Part shown: one piece after another, positions 56,562 to 64,000 of the stretch | Numbering within the stretch: the first letter of the stretch is position 1 | Layout: every line of letters starts with the position of its first letter | NCBI RefSeq assembly: GCF_001625085.1 | Contig: NZ_BDAW01000032.1 | Location: 1-64,000, forward strand | DNA from: Nocardia acidivorans NBRC 108247 | Lineage (GTDB): Bacteria; Actinomycetota; Actinomycetes; Mycobacteriales; Mycobacteriaceae | Reading direction: 5' to 3' | Length of the DNA: 64,000 bases | Program-made: the position numbers and the translations under genes | The notes under the pieces: model-generated | Told to the model about the DNA's origin: nothing | The model's input: the letters and a program-made list of their open reading frames with translations, nothing else | The model's database searches: none

Positions 56562-57968
56562 TCAGCGCGATAGCGGCTGACGCAGCGCTTGCATGCCGGC
56601 CCGCGCGACGAGTTGCCGCGCCCGCTCCCGGGCCTCGTCGATGGCCGCGTCCTCATCGATGAGCAGGCAGCGGCCGTGCTGGTAGACGATGCGGCCGCCG
56701 ACGATGGTGACCTCCACATCCGCACCGCGCGCGGAGTAGACCAGCGAACTCACCGGATTGTGGACCGGCTGGATATGCGGTCGATCGAGGTCGACGACGA
56801 TGATGTCGGCGAGCTTGCCGGGGGCGAGCACACCGGCGTCGATTCCGGCGTATTTCGCGCCCTCGCGGGTGGCCAGTTCGAGTGCTTCCTCGGCGCGGCA
56901 GGCGGTGGGGTCCCCGGTGGCGAGCCGTTGCGCGTAGACCGTGAGTTTCATGGCCTCGAACAGGTCTTGGCGATGTCCGCAGCTGGGGCCGTCACTGCCC
57001 AGGGCGACGGTGGCACCGAGTGCGCGCAGATCGCGCAGTCGCAGGGTGCCGGAGGCGAGATAGGCGTTGGAGGAAGGATTGTGGGCGATCTTCGCACCCG
57101 CCATCGCGACCTGCTCGATCTCCTCGGCGTCGAGCCAGATGGCGTGTGCGAGCGTCGCGCGCTCGTCCAGCAGTCCGGCCTTGGCCAGCCACTGCACCGG
57201 CCGCACCCCGTAGACGTCGAGGTAGCTGGCGGGATCACCGCTGCTCTCACAGCAGTGGGTGTGCCAGTGCGTGTCGAATTCGGTGGCCAGGTCGACGCAC
57301 GCGCGCACCACCCGCTGGTCCACATAGGCGAGATTGAGTGCGGCGGGCCAGATTTCGACCATCGAACCGCGTGGCCGCTGCTGCATGGCCTCGCGCGTCA
57401 TGGCCACTTCGCTGGCGGTGTCGTAGCGGAACAACCCCTCGGGCTGCCCGCGCCGGGCCGCGATCTCGGTGCGATCGCCGAGCATGCCGCGCGCCACCGC
57501 CCCGCGCAGTCCGGCCTGTTCCATCACCTCTGCGACCGCCATGGTGGTAGTTAGATCGCTTGGCGCGTAGTGGTTTTCGATAATCGTCGTCACGCCCGCG
57601 CGCAGTGCCTCCACCACGCCGAGCCGCGCGGCAGCTATCGCGTCGCCCGAGGACATGGTGATCGAGTAGGGCCACATGAACTCACACAGCCACGGCACGA
57701 TGGACATACCCTCGCCGAGGCCGCGAGCCAGGGCTTGGGCCAGATGGTTGTGCCCGTCGACCAGGCCCGGCAGCACCGCTTTGCCGCGACAGTCGATTAC
57801 GGAATCGGTGCGCCAGTGGGCGAATTCGGCATCGGGGCCGACCGCGACGATGCGTGATCCGCGGACCGCCACCGTGGCGTGTTCGTGGATGGTGCGGGCG
57901 TCGTCGACCGTGATCACGGTCCCGCCGGTCAGTAGTAGGTCGCAATGGGGGGTGGATGAAGGGGTCAT
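56562..57968 (-). CDS. COG0402-type amidohydrolase/deaminase (TRZ/ATZ family)
   Basis: A 468-residue metal-dependent hydrolase. VLPGLVDGHNHLAQALARGL holds the His-x-His metal pair, FDTHWHTHCCESSGDPASYL the third His and the Glu region, LAHAIWLDAEEIEQVAMAGA the fourth His, and VALGSDGPSCGHRQDLFEAM the metal Asp. The family deaminates or dechlorinates rings such as guanine, 8-oxoguanine, isocytosine, pterins and triazines. It heads the minus-strand operon behind a structured leader. ATG 57968 has GGAAGG and AGGCGG upstream. The exact substrate cannot be read from sequence. Confidence 0.9.
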   Translation of the reverse strand: MTPSSTPHCDLLLTGGTVITVDDARTIHEHATVAVRGSRIVAVGPDAEFAHWRTDSVIDCRGKAVLPGLVDGHNHLAQALARGLGEGMSIVPWLCEFMWPYSITMSSGDAIAAARLGVVEALRAGVTTIIENHYAPSDLTTTMAVAEVMEQAGLRGAVARGMLGDRTEIAARRGQPEGLFRYDTASEVAMTREAMQQRPRGSMVEIWPAALNLAYVDQRVVRACVDLATEFDTHWHTHCCESSGDPASYLDVYGVRPVQWLAKAGLLDERATLAHAIWLDAEEIEQVAMAGAKIAHNPSSNAYLASGTLRLRDLRALGATVALGSDGPSCGHRQDLFEAMKLTVYAQRLATGDPTACRAEEALELATREGAKYAGIDAGVLAPGKLADIIVVDLDRPHIQPVHNPVSSLVYSARGADVEVTIVGGRIVYQHGRCLLIDEDAAIDEARERARQLVARAGMQALRQPLSR

Positions 57969-58140
57969 AGCCGCCTGTGCCTTCCCTGGCGGCGCGGCTG
58001 TACTGAGCCGGGCCGCCTCAATCCGTGGCCTGGGAGTAGTACTCCCACCAGGACGCGGAGTCCTGGCTTGCGCCGAACGGTTTAACCCAAGTCGGGAGGT
58101 CACCGGCAATGCCATCCGGTCTCGCTGTACCGGAGGCACA
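57969..58140 (-). ncRNA. structured mRNA leader of the amidohydrolase operon (candidate cis-regulatory RNA)
   Basis: About 170 bases lie between a likely promoter and the ATG. Read on the minus strand, three hairpins occur in series: TCCGGT/ACCGGA (58134-58115), CCAGGAC/GTCCTGG (58066-58048) and GGGAGTA/TACTCCC with a one-base gap (58046-58032). Their close packing suggests a folded leader or attenuator. I could not match it to a known riboswitch class. The rest of the 57969-58418 gap holds the promoters and operators listed separately. Confidence 0.4.
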
Positions 58141-58141
58141 T

Positions 58142-58173
58142 ACATGTAAACCGGGCGCGAAGTCATTTGTCAA
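58142..58173 (-). promoter_or_regulatory. candidate promoter of the amidohydrolase-permease-ubiXD operon
   Basis: On the minus strand TTGACA (58173-58168) is a perfect -35 box; TTTACA or TACATG follows after 17-19 bases as a weak -10. A TACATGTA palindrome (58142-58149) overlaps the -10 region and resembles half of the GntR-type motif found nearby. Confidence 0.5.
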
Positions 58174-58254
58174 CGACGAATTTTGACCAAGATCACACCT
58201 CATCGAGGAGTTGTCGCGCACTGAACTGGTGTTACGTCGCAGCTTCGCGATCAC

Positions 58255-58270
58255 GGATTACATGCAATCC
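58255..58270. promoter_or_regulatory. GntR-type operator (site 1)
   Basis: GGATTACATGCAATCC is a 16-base dyad with two mismatched positions. Its core ATTACATGCAAT (58257-58268) is identical to the site at 60231-60242. A TTGACG -35-like box starts two bases downstream, so binding would block the plus-strand promoter. Confidence 0.65.
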
Positions 58271-58309
58271 GTTGACGCGCTCCCCATGACTGTGGTCAAC
58301 TCGTGCTAT

Positions 58310-58355
58310 CGAGCCCGCCGGTCGGGCCAGGCTCGACCACCGTGGGAGGCGGTGG
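58310..58355 (+). promoter_or_regulatory. paired hairpins in the leader of the ACMSD-type gene
   Basis: CGAGCC/GGCTCG (58310-58315, 58330-58335) and CCACCG/CGGTGG (58337-58342, 58350-58355) form two adjacent stems 64 bases before the GTG start. The second loop contains a GGAGG sequence. Possible leader regulation; low certainty. Confidence 0.3.
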
Positions 58356-58418
58356 CCCGAAGGTGCGTGTGATTCGCGGCCGGGGAACTTCATCCCGACC
58401 TGATCAGGAGAAATCATT

Positions 58419-59405
58419 GTGATCATCGATACCCACGTACATCCGACCAATCTCGTGGACGAAGCGTGGCGCCACACCGGTGAACCATTCACCGGCGAAC
58501 GCGTGCTGAAGATGATGGACGGCCCGTTCTGGATCAACGGAAAGCCCCGCCGTGTCGACGTCAGCTGCATTATGCCGCCACCGGGCAATACGGCTTGGCG
58601 GGAAGGCAATCGCAGTGGCCGCGAAGGCATTCGCGATTACCAGGCCTACATCACCCGGCTGGTGCAGGAGTATCCGGACCGCTTCATCGGGAACTTCATC
58701 TACAACCCGCGATTCGGGCCGGAGAACGGCGCCGCCGAGCTGGCCTTCCATGTGCGCGAGCACGGCTACAAAATGATGAAACTGCACGCGAACATGCATT
58801 CCTACCGCCCGGACCGGGCGCTGGACTGGCTGCGCCCGGCCCTGCGGGTCTGCGATGAGCTGGGCGTGACCGTGCTGATTCACACCGGCGACGGCCCGTA
58901 CTCCATTCCCACGCAGTTCTATCCGATCATTCGCGAGTTCCCCAATGTGAATTTCATTCTGGGGCACTTCGGGATTCAGACCGGCGGCGTCTACTGCTTC
59001 GAAGCGTTCTGGATGATCCAGGATTCGAAGAATGTCATCGGCGAATCCGGCTGGCTGCTGCAATCACGCATCGTGGAATTCGCGAAGGAGATGAAGAAGA
59101 GCAAGATGGTCTTCGGCACCGATTCGCCGCCCAATGAGCCCGGTATGTGGGCGCGCGAACTCGAGGTGCTGTGCCATGAGCCGCCGCAGGGCCTGAATCT
59201 GTCCGAGGACGACCTCGAGGGGTATCTCGGAAACAATATGGCCAAACTGCTCGGGCTGGCCCCGACACCGCCGCCGAAGGATCAGGCGGAGGCGGAGGCG
59301 TATCTGCGCGGTGAGGTGCCGCAGGCCTCGGCCGCCAATACCCATGCCGACCACTACAGCGGGTACACCCCGTCGGCGTGGGCGGAGGAGGCCGCGCTCG
59401 GCTGA
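58419..59405 (+). CDS. ACMSD-type amidohydrolase (amidohydrolase 2 family)
   Basis: A 328-residue metal-dependent TIM-barrel enzyme. MIIDTHVHPTNLVDEAW has the His-x-His pair; YKMMKLHANMHSYRPDRALD, VTVLIHTGDGPY, FILGHFGIQTGG and MVFGTDSPPNEPGMWAREL supply the remaining His and Asp ligands. The family includes non-oxidative decarboxylases (ACMSD, isoorotate, gamma-resorcylate) and hydrolases, so it could decarboxylate or open a ring. GTG 58419 has AGGAG about nine bases upstream. It is divergent from the amidohydrolase operon and adjacent to the gntR gene. Confidence 0.85.
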   Translation: MIIDTHVHPTNLVDEAWRHTGEPFTGERVLKMMDGPFWINGKPRRVDVSCIMPPPGNTAWREGNRSGREGIRDYQAYITRLVQEYPDRFIGNFIYNPRFGPENGAAELAFHVREHGYKMMKLHANMHSYRPDRALDWLRPALRVCDELGVTVLIHTGDGPYSIPTQFYPIIREFPNVNFILGHFGIQTGGVYCFEAFWMIQDSKNVIGESGWLLQSRIVEFAKEMKKSKMVFGTDSPPNEPGMWARELEVLCHEPPQGLNLSEDDLEGYLGNNMAKLLGLAPTPPPKDQAEAEAYLRGEVPQASAANTHADHYSGYTPSAWAEEAALG

Positions 59406-59416
59406 CCGTCAGCGCT

Positions 59417-60199
59417 TCATCCCGGCGACCCGGCACCCTCAGGTGCCGGGTCGCCGGCCGTTGCGGCCACGTCCGCGCCGGTCAGCACGGGCTTGCGCCG
59501 GCGTGGTGTGTCCGGCGTCGTCTCATCGCGGAACTTGGCCTGGGAGAGCCGGATTCGCAGCCTGGAGATATGCCGCCGGGCCGCGGCCTCGGCCAGTTCC
59601 GGATCGCCGGTCGCCATCGCGGCCACGACCTCCGCGTGCTCGTCCAGGGCCAGCCGGGGGGCGTCGGCATTGCGCCACAGCGAATGCAGGGCGATATGCG
59701 AGCGTCCGGCGATCGGCTCCAGGGCCGCGTTCAGATGCGGATTTCCGGCCACCTCGCGCACCAGCCGATGGAACCGCACATCCAATTCGATATGGGTGCC
59801 CTGGTCCGCACCGGCGGTCAGCGCGCGCTCATGCTCGGCGACTGTTTCCCGCAGCGCGATCAGCCCCGCGCCGTCCAGACGCTCGGTGGCGAGGCGAGCG
59901 GCCAAGCCCTCCAACATCTCCCGCACCACATACAATTCCCGCAGGTCGTCCAGGTCGACCTGACTGACCTGCGCGCCGCGGTGTGGTGCGTGTACCGCCA
60001 GCCCTTCGTAGATGAGCCGTTGTACCGCTTCGCGCACCGGGGTGCGGCTCACCTCGAGTTGGCGGGCCAGTTCGGGCACGCTCAATGCCGTTCCCGGGGT
60101 GAGTTGATTGCGGAAGATGGCGGTCTTGAGCGCTTCGTAGGTGCTGTCGGTGAGCGACGCGGTGGCGGAAATGGCCGCCAAGCCAGGCGAATCCGTCAT
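59417..60199 (-). CDS. GntR family regulator with FCD domain
   Basis: A 260-residue regulator. TYEALKTAIFRNQLTPGTAL, VPELARQLEVSRTPVREAVQ and RLIYEGLAVHAPHRGAQVSQ form the winged HTH; an FCD helical domain follows with the metal-ligand pattern (ELDVRFHRLVREVAGNPHLN, HIALHSLWR, LDEHAEVVAAMATGDPELAE). The last ~35 residues are a disordered basic tail. ATG 60199 has AGGAAAGG upstream. It is flanked by its putative sites at 60231-60242 and 58255-58270. FCD regulators sense organic acids or metabolic intermediates. Confidence 0.92.
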   Translation of the reverse strand: MTDSPGLAAISATASLTDSTYEALKTAIFRNQLTPGTALSVPELARQLEVSRTPVREAVQRLIYEGLAVHAPHRGAQVSQVDLDDLRELYVVREMLEGLAARLATERLDGAGLIALRETVAEHERALTAGADQGTHIELDVRFHRLVREVAGNPHLNAALEPIAGRSHIALHSLWRNADAPRLALDEHAEVVAAMATGDPELAEAAARRHISRLRIRLSQAKFRDETTPDTPRRRKPVLTGADVAATAGDPAPEGAGSPG

Positions 60200-60230
60200 G
60201 ACGGCGGCCTTTCCTCGATGCGGTCGACAC

Positions 60231-60242
60231 ATTACATGCAAT
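60231..60242. promoter_or_regulatory. GntR-type operator (site 2)
   Basis: ATTACATGCAAT, identical to the core of site 1, lies 32 bases upstream of gntR and 146 bases before the molybdenum hydroxylase gene. It could control both divergent genes. Confidence 0.65.
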
Positions 60243-60387
60243 CATAAGGAACTCAGGTATAGACTGCCCGAAGGGGTCCGGTAGGGATGCACCGCAGGCT
60301 GTGGTGGGTGATTTTCACGGGGATGGACCGGAACTCCGTTCGATCCCCCCGGCGTCCAGCGCGCCGCACAGCCCAGGAGTCAGGTCA

Positions 60388-62769
60388 ATGTCCGAAACGA
60401 TTGGCACCCAAACCATTCCGGCCGCCCCCGGCGGCACACCGACGCTGGTGCGCGAGGCCCGGACCAGCGCCGGGCTCGGCGTCGGAGCCAGCGCGCGGCG
60501 GCCGGACGGATTGCTCAAGGTCACCGGTGAATTCGCCTACTCCTCCGATCTGTGGATGGAGGGCATGGTGTGGGCGAGCACCGTGCGCAGCCCGCACGCC
60601 TCGGCGCGGATTCTGTCCATCGATACGAGCCGGGCGCTCGCGGTCGAGGGTGTCTGCGCCGTCCTGACCCATGAGGACGTTCCCGGTGCCAAGACCTACG
60701 GCATGAAGATCGCCGATCAGCCGGTACTGGCCATCGACCGGGTGCGCTACCAGGGCGAACCGGTGGCGCTGGTGGCCGCGGACCATCCCGAAACCGCCCG
60801 GCGGGCAGCCAAATTGGTCATCGTCGAGTACGAGGAGTTGACCCCGCTCACCGATCCCGAACGCGCGTTGGATCCGGACTCGCCCCCGATTCACGACGGA
60901 TCGAATCTGGTGCGGCATGTGAAGATTCGGCACGGCGATATGGAAAGAGCCCGTGCCGAAGCCGACGTCGTCGTCACCGGCGAATATGAGGTCGGCATGC
61001 AGGACCAGGCCTTCCTCGGCCCCGAATCGGGCCTGGCCGTTCCGACCCCCGACGGCGGCGTGGAGCTCTACGTGTCCTCCCAGTGGCTGCACAAGGATCT
61101 CGAACAGCTCGCACCCTGTCTGGCCCTGCCGCCGGAGCAGGTGCGCCTGACCATGGCGGGCGTCGGCGGCGCCTTCGGCGGGCGCGAGGACCTCTCGGTG
61201 CACGTGCACGCCTGCATGCTGGCCCTGCGCCTCGGCAAACCGGTCAAGATGGCCTATAACCGGTACGAATCCTTCTTCGGCCACGTGCACCGGCATCCGG
61301 CGAAGATGTACTACGAGCACGGCGCGACGCGCGAGGGCAAGCTCGTCTACGTGAAGGCGCGCCTGGTGCTCGACGGCGGCGCGTACACCTCGACCTCGCC
61401 GGTGGTGATCGCGAACGCCTCCTACTTCGTCGCCGGTGCGTACGAGGTCCCGCACGCCGAGATCGACGGTCTCGCGGTGTACAGCAATAACCCGCCCTGC
61501 GGTGCCATGCGCGGTTTCGGTGCGGTGCAGTCGGCGTACGCCTGCGAATCCAATATGGACAAGCTCGCCCGCGCCCTGGGTATGGACCCGCTCGAACTGC
61601 GCCTGAAGAATGCCATGGTCACCGGTACGGTGCTGCCCACCGGCCAGCCGGTCGACGGACCCGCGCCGGTGCGGGAATTGCTGGAGTCGCTGCGGGACCG
61701 GCCGCTGCCGCCCGCGGAGACCAGTTGGGATGTGCGGCTGCTGCCCGGCGGCGTCGGCAATGTGACCCATGGTGAGGGCATCCGCCGTGGAATCGGCTAC
61801 GCGGTGGGCGTCAAGGCGATCGGCTACTCCGGCGGTGTCGACGATTACTCGACCGCCCGGGTGACCCTGTCGGTTGCCGCCGGGGAGCCGGTCGCGGCCA
61901 TCCACACCGCGGCCGCCGAATGCGGTCAGGGCATCACCACTGTCCAATCCCAGATCGCCACCACGGAATTGGGAGTGACCAATGTGATCGTGCTGCCCGC
62001 CGACACCCAGATCGGCGATGCCGGTTCCGCCTCGGCCTCCCGCATGACCTGGATGTCCAGCGGTGCCGTGCAGGGGGCGTGCAAGCAGATCGCCGCCGAG
62101 GTGATTCGGCGCGCGGCCGCCGCGTCCGATCGCCCCGCGTCCGGACTCATCCTGCGGGACAACGTAATCGCCGACGTGCTGATCGGTGCCACGGTGGCGA
62201 CCGTCGCGTCCGTGCTCGGCACCGACACCCTGGAGCGGGTATTCGAATACCACCATCGCCCGACCGAGGGGATCGACCCCGAACGCGGCCAGGGCAATGC
62301 GCATATCGCCTTCGCCTTCTGCGCGCACCGCGCCGTGGTCGATGTCGATGTCGAACTCGGATTGGTCCGGGTGGTGGAACTGGCCGCGGCGCAGGATGTC
62401 GGCAAGGCGATGAACCCGATGGCCGTCGAAGGTCAGATAGAGGGCGGCAGCGCGCAGGGGCTGGGGCTGGCGCTGATGGAGGAGATACTCCTGGATGACC
62501 AAGGGCGGCTGCGGAATCCGTCGTTCACCGACTATCTGATCCCCACCATCGCCGATGTGCCGTCGATGCCGATCACGCTGTTCGAGTTCCCGCATCCGGA
62601 CGCGCCCTACGGTCTCAACGGTGTCGGCGAGCCGCCGACGCTGTCCTCCACCCCGGCCATTCTCAACGCGCTGCGGGATGCGACGGGTTTGGATTTGCCG
62701 CGGGTTCCGGTGCGGCCGGACGATATCGCGCTGGGCCGCCCCGCTCAGCTCAGCGACAGCGCCAGATAG
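60388..62769 (+). CDS. molybdenum hydroxylase large subunit (xanthine dehydrogenase family)
   Basis: A 793-residue molybdopterin subunit. VTGEFAYSSDLWMEGMVWAS opens the N-terminal domain; GVGGAFGGREDLSVHVHACM is the Mo-pyranopterin loop, CGAMRGFGAVQSAYACESNM the substrate Arg loop, AECGQGITTVQSQIATTELG the Gln loop, and NGVGEPPTLSSTPAILNALR holds the catalytic Glu. It hydroxylates N-heteroaromatic rings next to nitrogen. The FAD and 2Fe-2S partner subunits are not in the window; they may lie beyond its right end. ATG 60388 has AGGAG nine bases upstream. Its 3' end overlaps the convergent pucR gene by 25 bases. Confidence 0.9.
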   Translation: MSETIGTQTIPAAPGGTPTLVREARTSAGLGVGASARRPDGLLKVTGEFAYSSDLWMEGMVWASTVRSPHASARILSIDTSRALAVEGVCAVLTHEDVPGAKTYGMKIADQPVLAIDRVRYQGEPVALVAADHPETARRAAKLVIVEYEELTPLTDPERALDPDSPPIHDGSNLVRHVKIRHGDMERARAEADVVVTGEYEVGMQDQAFLGPESGLAVPTPDGGVELYVSSQWLHKDLEQLAPCLALPPEQVRLTMAGVGGAFGGREDLSVHVHACMLALRLGKPVKMAYNRYESFFGHVHRHPAKMYYEHGATREGKLVYVKARLVLDGGAYTSTSPVVIANASYFVAGAYEVPHAEIDGLAVYSNNPPCGAMRGFGAVQSAYACESNMDKLARALGMDPLELRLKNAMVTGTVLPTGQPVDGPAPVRELLESLRDRPLPPAETSWDVRLLPGGVGNVTHGEGIRRGIGYAVGVKAIGYSGGVDDYSTARVTLSVAAGEPVAAIHTAAAECGQGITTVQSQIATTELGVTNVIVLPADTQIGDAGSASASRMTWMSSGAVQGACKQIAAEVIRRAAAASDRPASGLILRDNVIADVLIGATVATVASVLGTDTLERVFEYHHRPTEGIDPERGQGNAHIAFAFCAHRAVVDVDVELGLVRVVELAAAQDVGKAMNPMAVEGQIEGGSAQGLGLALMEEILLDDQGRLRNPSFTDYLIPTIADVPSMPITLFEFPHPDAPYGLNGVGEPPTLSSTPAILNALRDATGLDLPRVPVRPDDIALGRPAQLSDSAR

Positions 62770-64000
62770 AAGTCGACCCGGTCCTCGAAACGGGATAGGT
62801 CGCGACCGGTGAGCTCCTCGATACGCGCGATGCGGTAGCGCAGCGTGTTCACGTGGACGTACATCAGATTCGCGCACCTGGCCCAGGACCCCGACTCGTC
62901 GAGGAAGGTCCGCAGGGTGAGCACCAGATCGGCGTGATGCTCGCGGTCGTAGGTGAGCAGCGGTTCGAGCAGGCGCGCGCGGAACTTGCGGCCGATCAGC
63001 TCGGGGATGCCCGCGAGCAGCATTGTCCTGGTGGCCAATTCGTGCTGACCGACGACACAGCTCACCTCATCGCGCGCCGCCAGTCCGCACGCGTAGCGGG
63101 CTTCCTCGACCGCACCGGGTAATCCGGCCGGGCCCACCGCCGCGCTGATCCCGACGCACAGCCGATCCCCGCCCAGCCCGGCCGCCAGTGCGGAGACGGT
63201 ATCGCGGATATCGGCTTCGACTTCGGCGGCCGGAATCAACGCGATTGCGGTGCCGTCGACCACGCCCGCGACGGGGTGACGGCCGTGCAGAACTTCGACG
63301 AGTAGTGCGAGTGTTTCGCGGTCGCCCAAGGGGAGCGCTGTCGCCGCGACCGCGACATAGCTGTCGTGTCCTCGCAGACCGGCCAGCTCCAAGAGTGAAA
63401 TGAGCTGTGCGGGTTCGTCTTCGGCCACGAGCAGCTGGATGAGCTGCTGGGCGACCCGACCGTCCGCACAGCGGCGCTCATCCTGACCTTTCCGCTCCGA
63501 TGCGACCAGTGCGGCCAATTCACCGGCCAGTGCCCGTCTTTCGGCGGACCAGTCGCTGAAATCGGCCGCGAACACCAGTGCCCAGTCCACCACGCGAGGA
63601 GTGTGCCGGTCGTCGGCGGCCACGATCGAATAGCGGGTCTCACCGTCCCGCAGTATCACCGGGAAGGTGCGCGCCGCGAGGAAGGCGGCCGCCGCACCTT
63701 CGGGAGGCGCTTCGGGTCCGGCCACGACGCGTCCGGTCGCGGACATGATCCAGCAGCGAATTCCGAGGTCACGGTGCAGCAGTTCCAGCACCGGTGTCAG
63801 CCCGTTGCCCGAGATGTGCCGGCGGTGCCGATCCAGCGTGGCGGTCAGGCCGCCCGCATTGCCGGTGGACAGCTCGCGGTTGAGGTGTTCGACCACGACC
63901 GAGAAGCTCACCCGCTCCGGCACGCGCAGCAACGGCACCCCGTGCCGGCGGCACGCTCGCACCACATCATCCGGAATCCCGCCGTACCGGGCCTGGCCCG
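62745..64000 (-). CDS. PucR family transcriptional regulator (partial at window edge)
   Basis: The frame remains open to the window edge, so the N-terminus is cut off. The visible ~418 residues begin in the PucR N-terminal domain (VVRACRRHGVPLLRVPERVS), pass through a GGDEF-like middle region (LCVGISAAVGPAGLPGAVEE), and end in the PucR/CdaR HTH (LRTFLDESGSWARCANLMYV, HVNTLRYRIARIEELTGRDL). Such proteins activate purine or related N-heterocycle breakdown genes. The convergent neighbour is the molybdenum hydroxylase gene, consistent with that role. Confidence 0.92.
   Translation of the reverse strand, partial: GQARYGGIPDDVVRACRRHGVPLLRVPERVSFSVVVEHLNRELSTGNAGGLTATLDRHRRHISGNGLTPVLELLHRDLGIRCWIMSATGRVVAGPEAPPEGAAAAFLAARTFPVILRDGETRYSIVAADDRHTPRVVDWALVFAADFSDWSAERRALAGELAALVASERKGQDERRCADGRVAQQLIQLLVAEDEPAQLISLLELAGLRGHDSYVAVAATALPLGDRETLALLVEVLHGRHPVAGVVDGTAIALIPAAEVEADIRDTVSALAAGLGGDRLCVGISAAVGPAGLPGAVEEARYACGLAARDEVSCVVGQHELATRTMLLAGIPELIGRKFRARLLEPLLTYDREHHADLVLTLRTFLDESGSWARCANLMYVHVNTLRYRIARIEELTGRDLSRFEDRVDFYLALSLS

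Noticed and set aside
57969..58166. 66-residue N-terminal extension of the COG0402 amidohydrolase
   Set aside because: The extension is not seen in the family and covers the hairpin-rich leader; the conserved protein begins after ATG 57968.

Overview
The window is high-GC actinobacterial DNA, most likely from Nocardia or a close relative in the Mycobacteriales. The evidence is gene order and content. A conserved backbone runs in nearly the order of the M. tuberculosis Rv3043c to Rv3026c block: ctaD, serB with two ACT domains, an ABC ATPase, a NUDIX hydrolase, an enoyl-CoA hydratase, two methyltransferases, a PQQ-like beta-propeller lipoprotein, a left-handed beta-helix acyltransferase, a GT4/GH57/methyltransferase polysaccharide cluster, etfB-etfA, and a GNAT plus PlsC acyltransferase pair. 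The comparison with M. tuberculosis is from memory, not from a search. No rRNA, tRNA, CRISPR array or complete insertion sequence was recognised.

Layout. 1-10.6 kb: respiratory and metabolic backbone on the plus strand, with inserted accessory genes (nitronate monooxygenase, a chagasin-type protease inhibitor, a PTH2-like protein). 10.5-17.7 kb: mostly minus-strand membrane and lipoprotein genes, a MarR gene and a two-component system. 17.8-23.3 kb: a Tat-exported multicopper oxidase, an acyltransferase, a LacI regulator and several gene remnants. 23.3-29 kb: glucan (methylglucose lipopolysaccharide type) synthesis and the electron transfer flavoprotein. 29-40 kb: small accessory genes, NDH-2 with a divergent LysR gene, an olsB/olsA-like lipid pair, an AraC regulator and more remnants. 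40.2-45.7 kb: one 1822-residue single-chain acyl-CoA carboxylase of the YCC type. 46-50.4 kb: a lipoprotein hydrolase and a giant SARP/AfsR-type regulator containing coding minisatellites.

50.6 kb to the window end is the most interesting stretch: a catabolic island. A minus-strand operon encodes a COG0402-type amidohydrolase/deaminase, two NCS2 nucleobase permeases, a UbiX flavin prenyltransferase, a UbiD decarboxylase and a CobW GTPase. Divergent from it is an ACMSD-type amidohydrolase, followed by a GntR/FCD regulator, a molybdenum-hydroxylase large subunit and a PucR regulator. An identical 12-bp motif, ATTACATGCAAT, lies in both divergent promoter regions, suggesting that the GntR protein controls the whole island. 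I infer import and breakdown of an N-heteroaromatic compound (purine, pterin or pyrimidine-carboxylate type) through hydroxylation, deamination and prFMN-dependent decarboxylation. The substrate is unknown.

A second theme is gene decay by deletion. Fragments of LysR, TetR, ABC importer, beta-lactamase, PIN toxin, PadR, ABC-2 permease and queA genes sit between intact genes, often as the 5' part of one gene joined to the 3' part of another.
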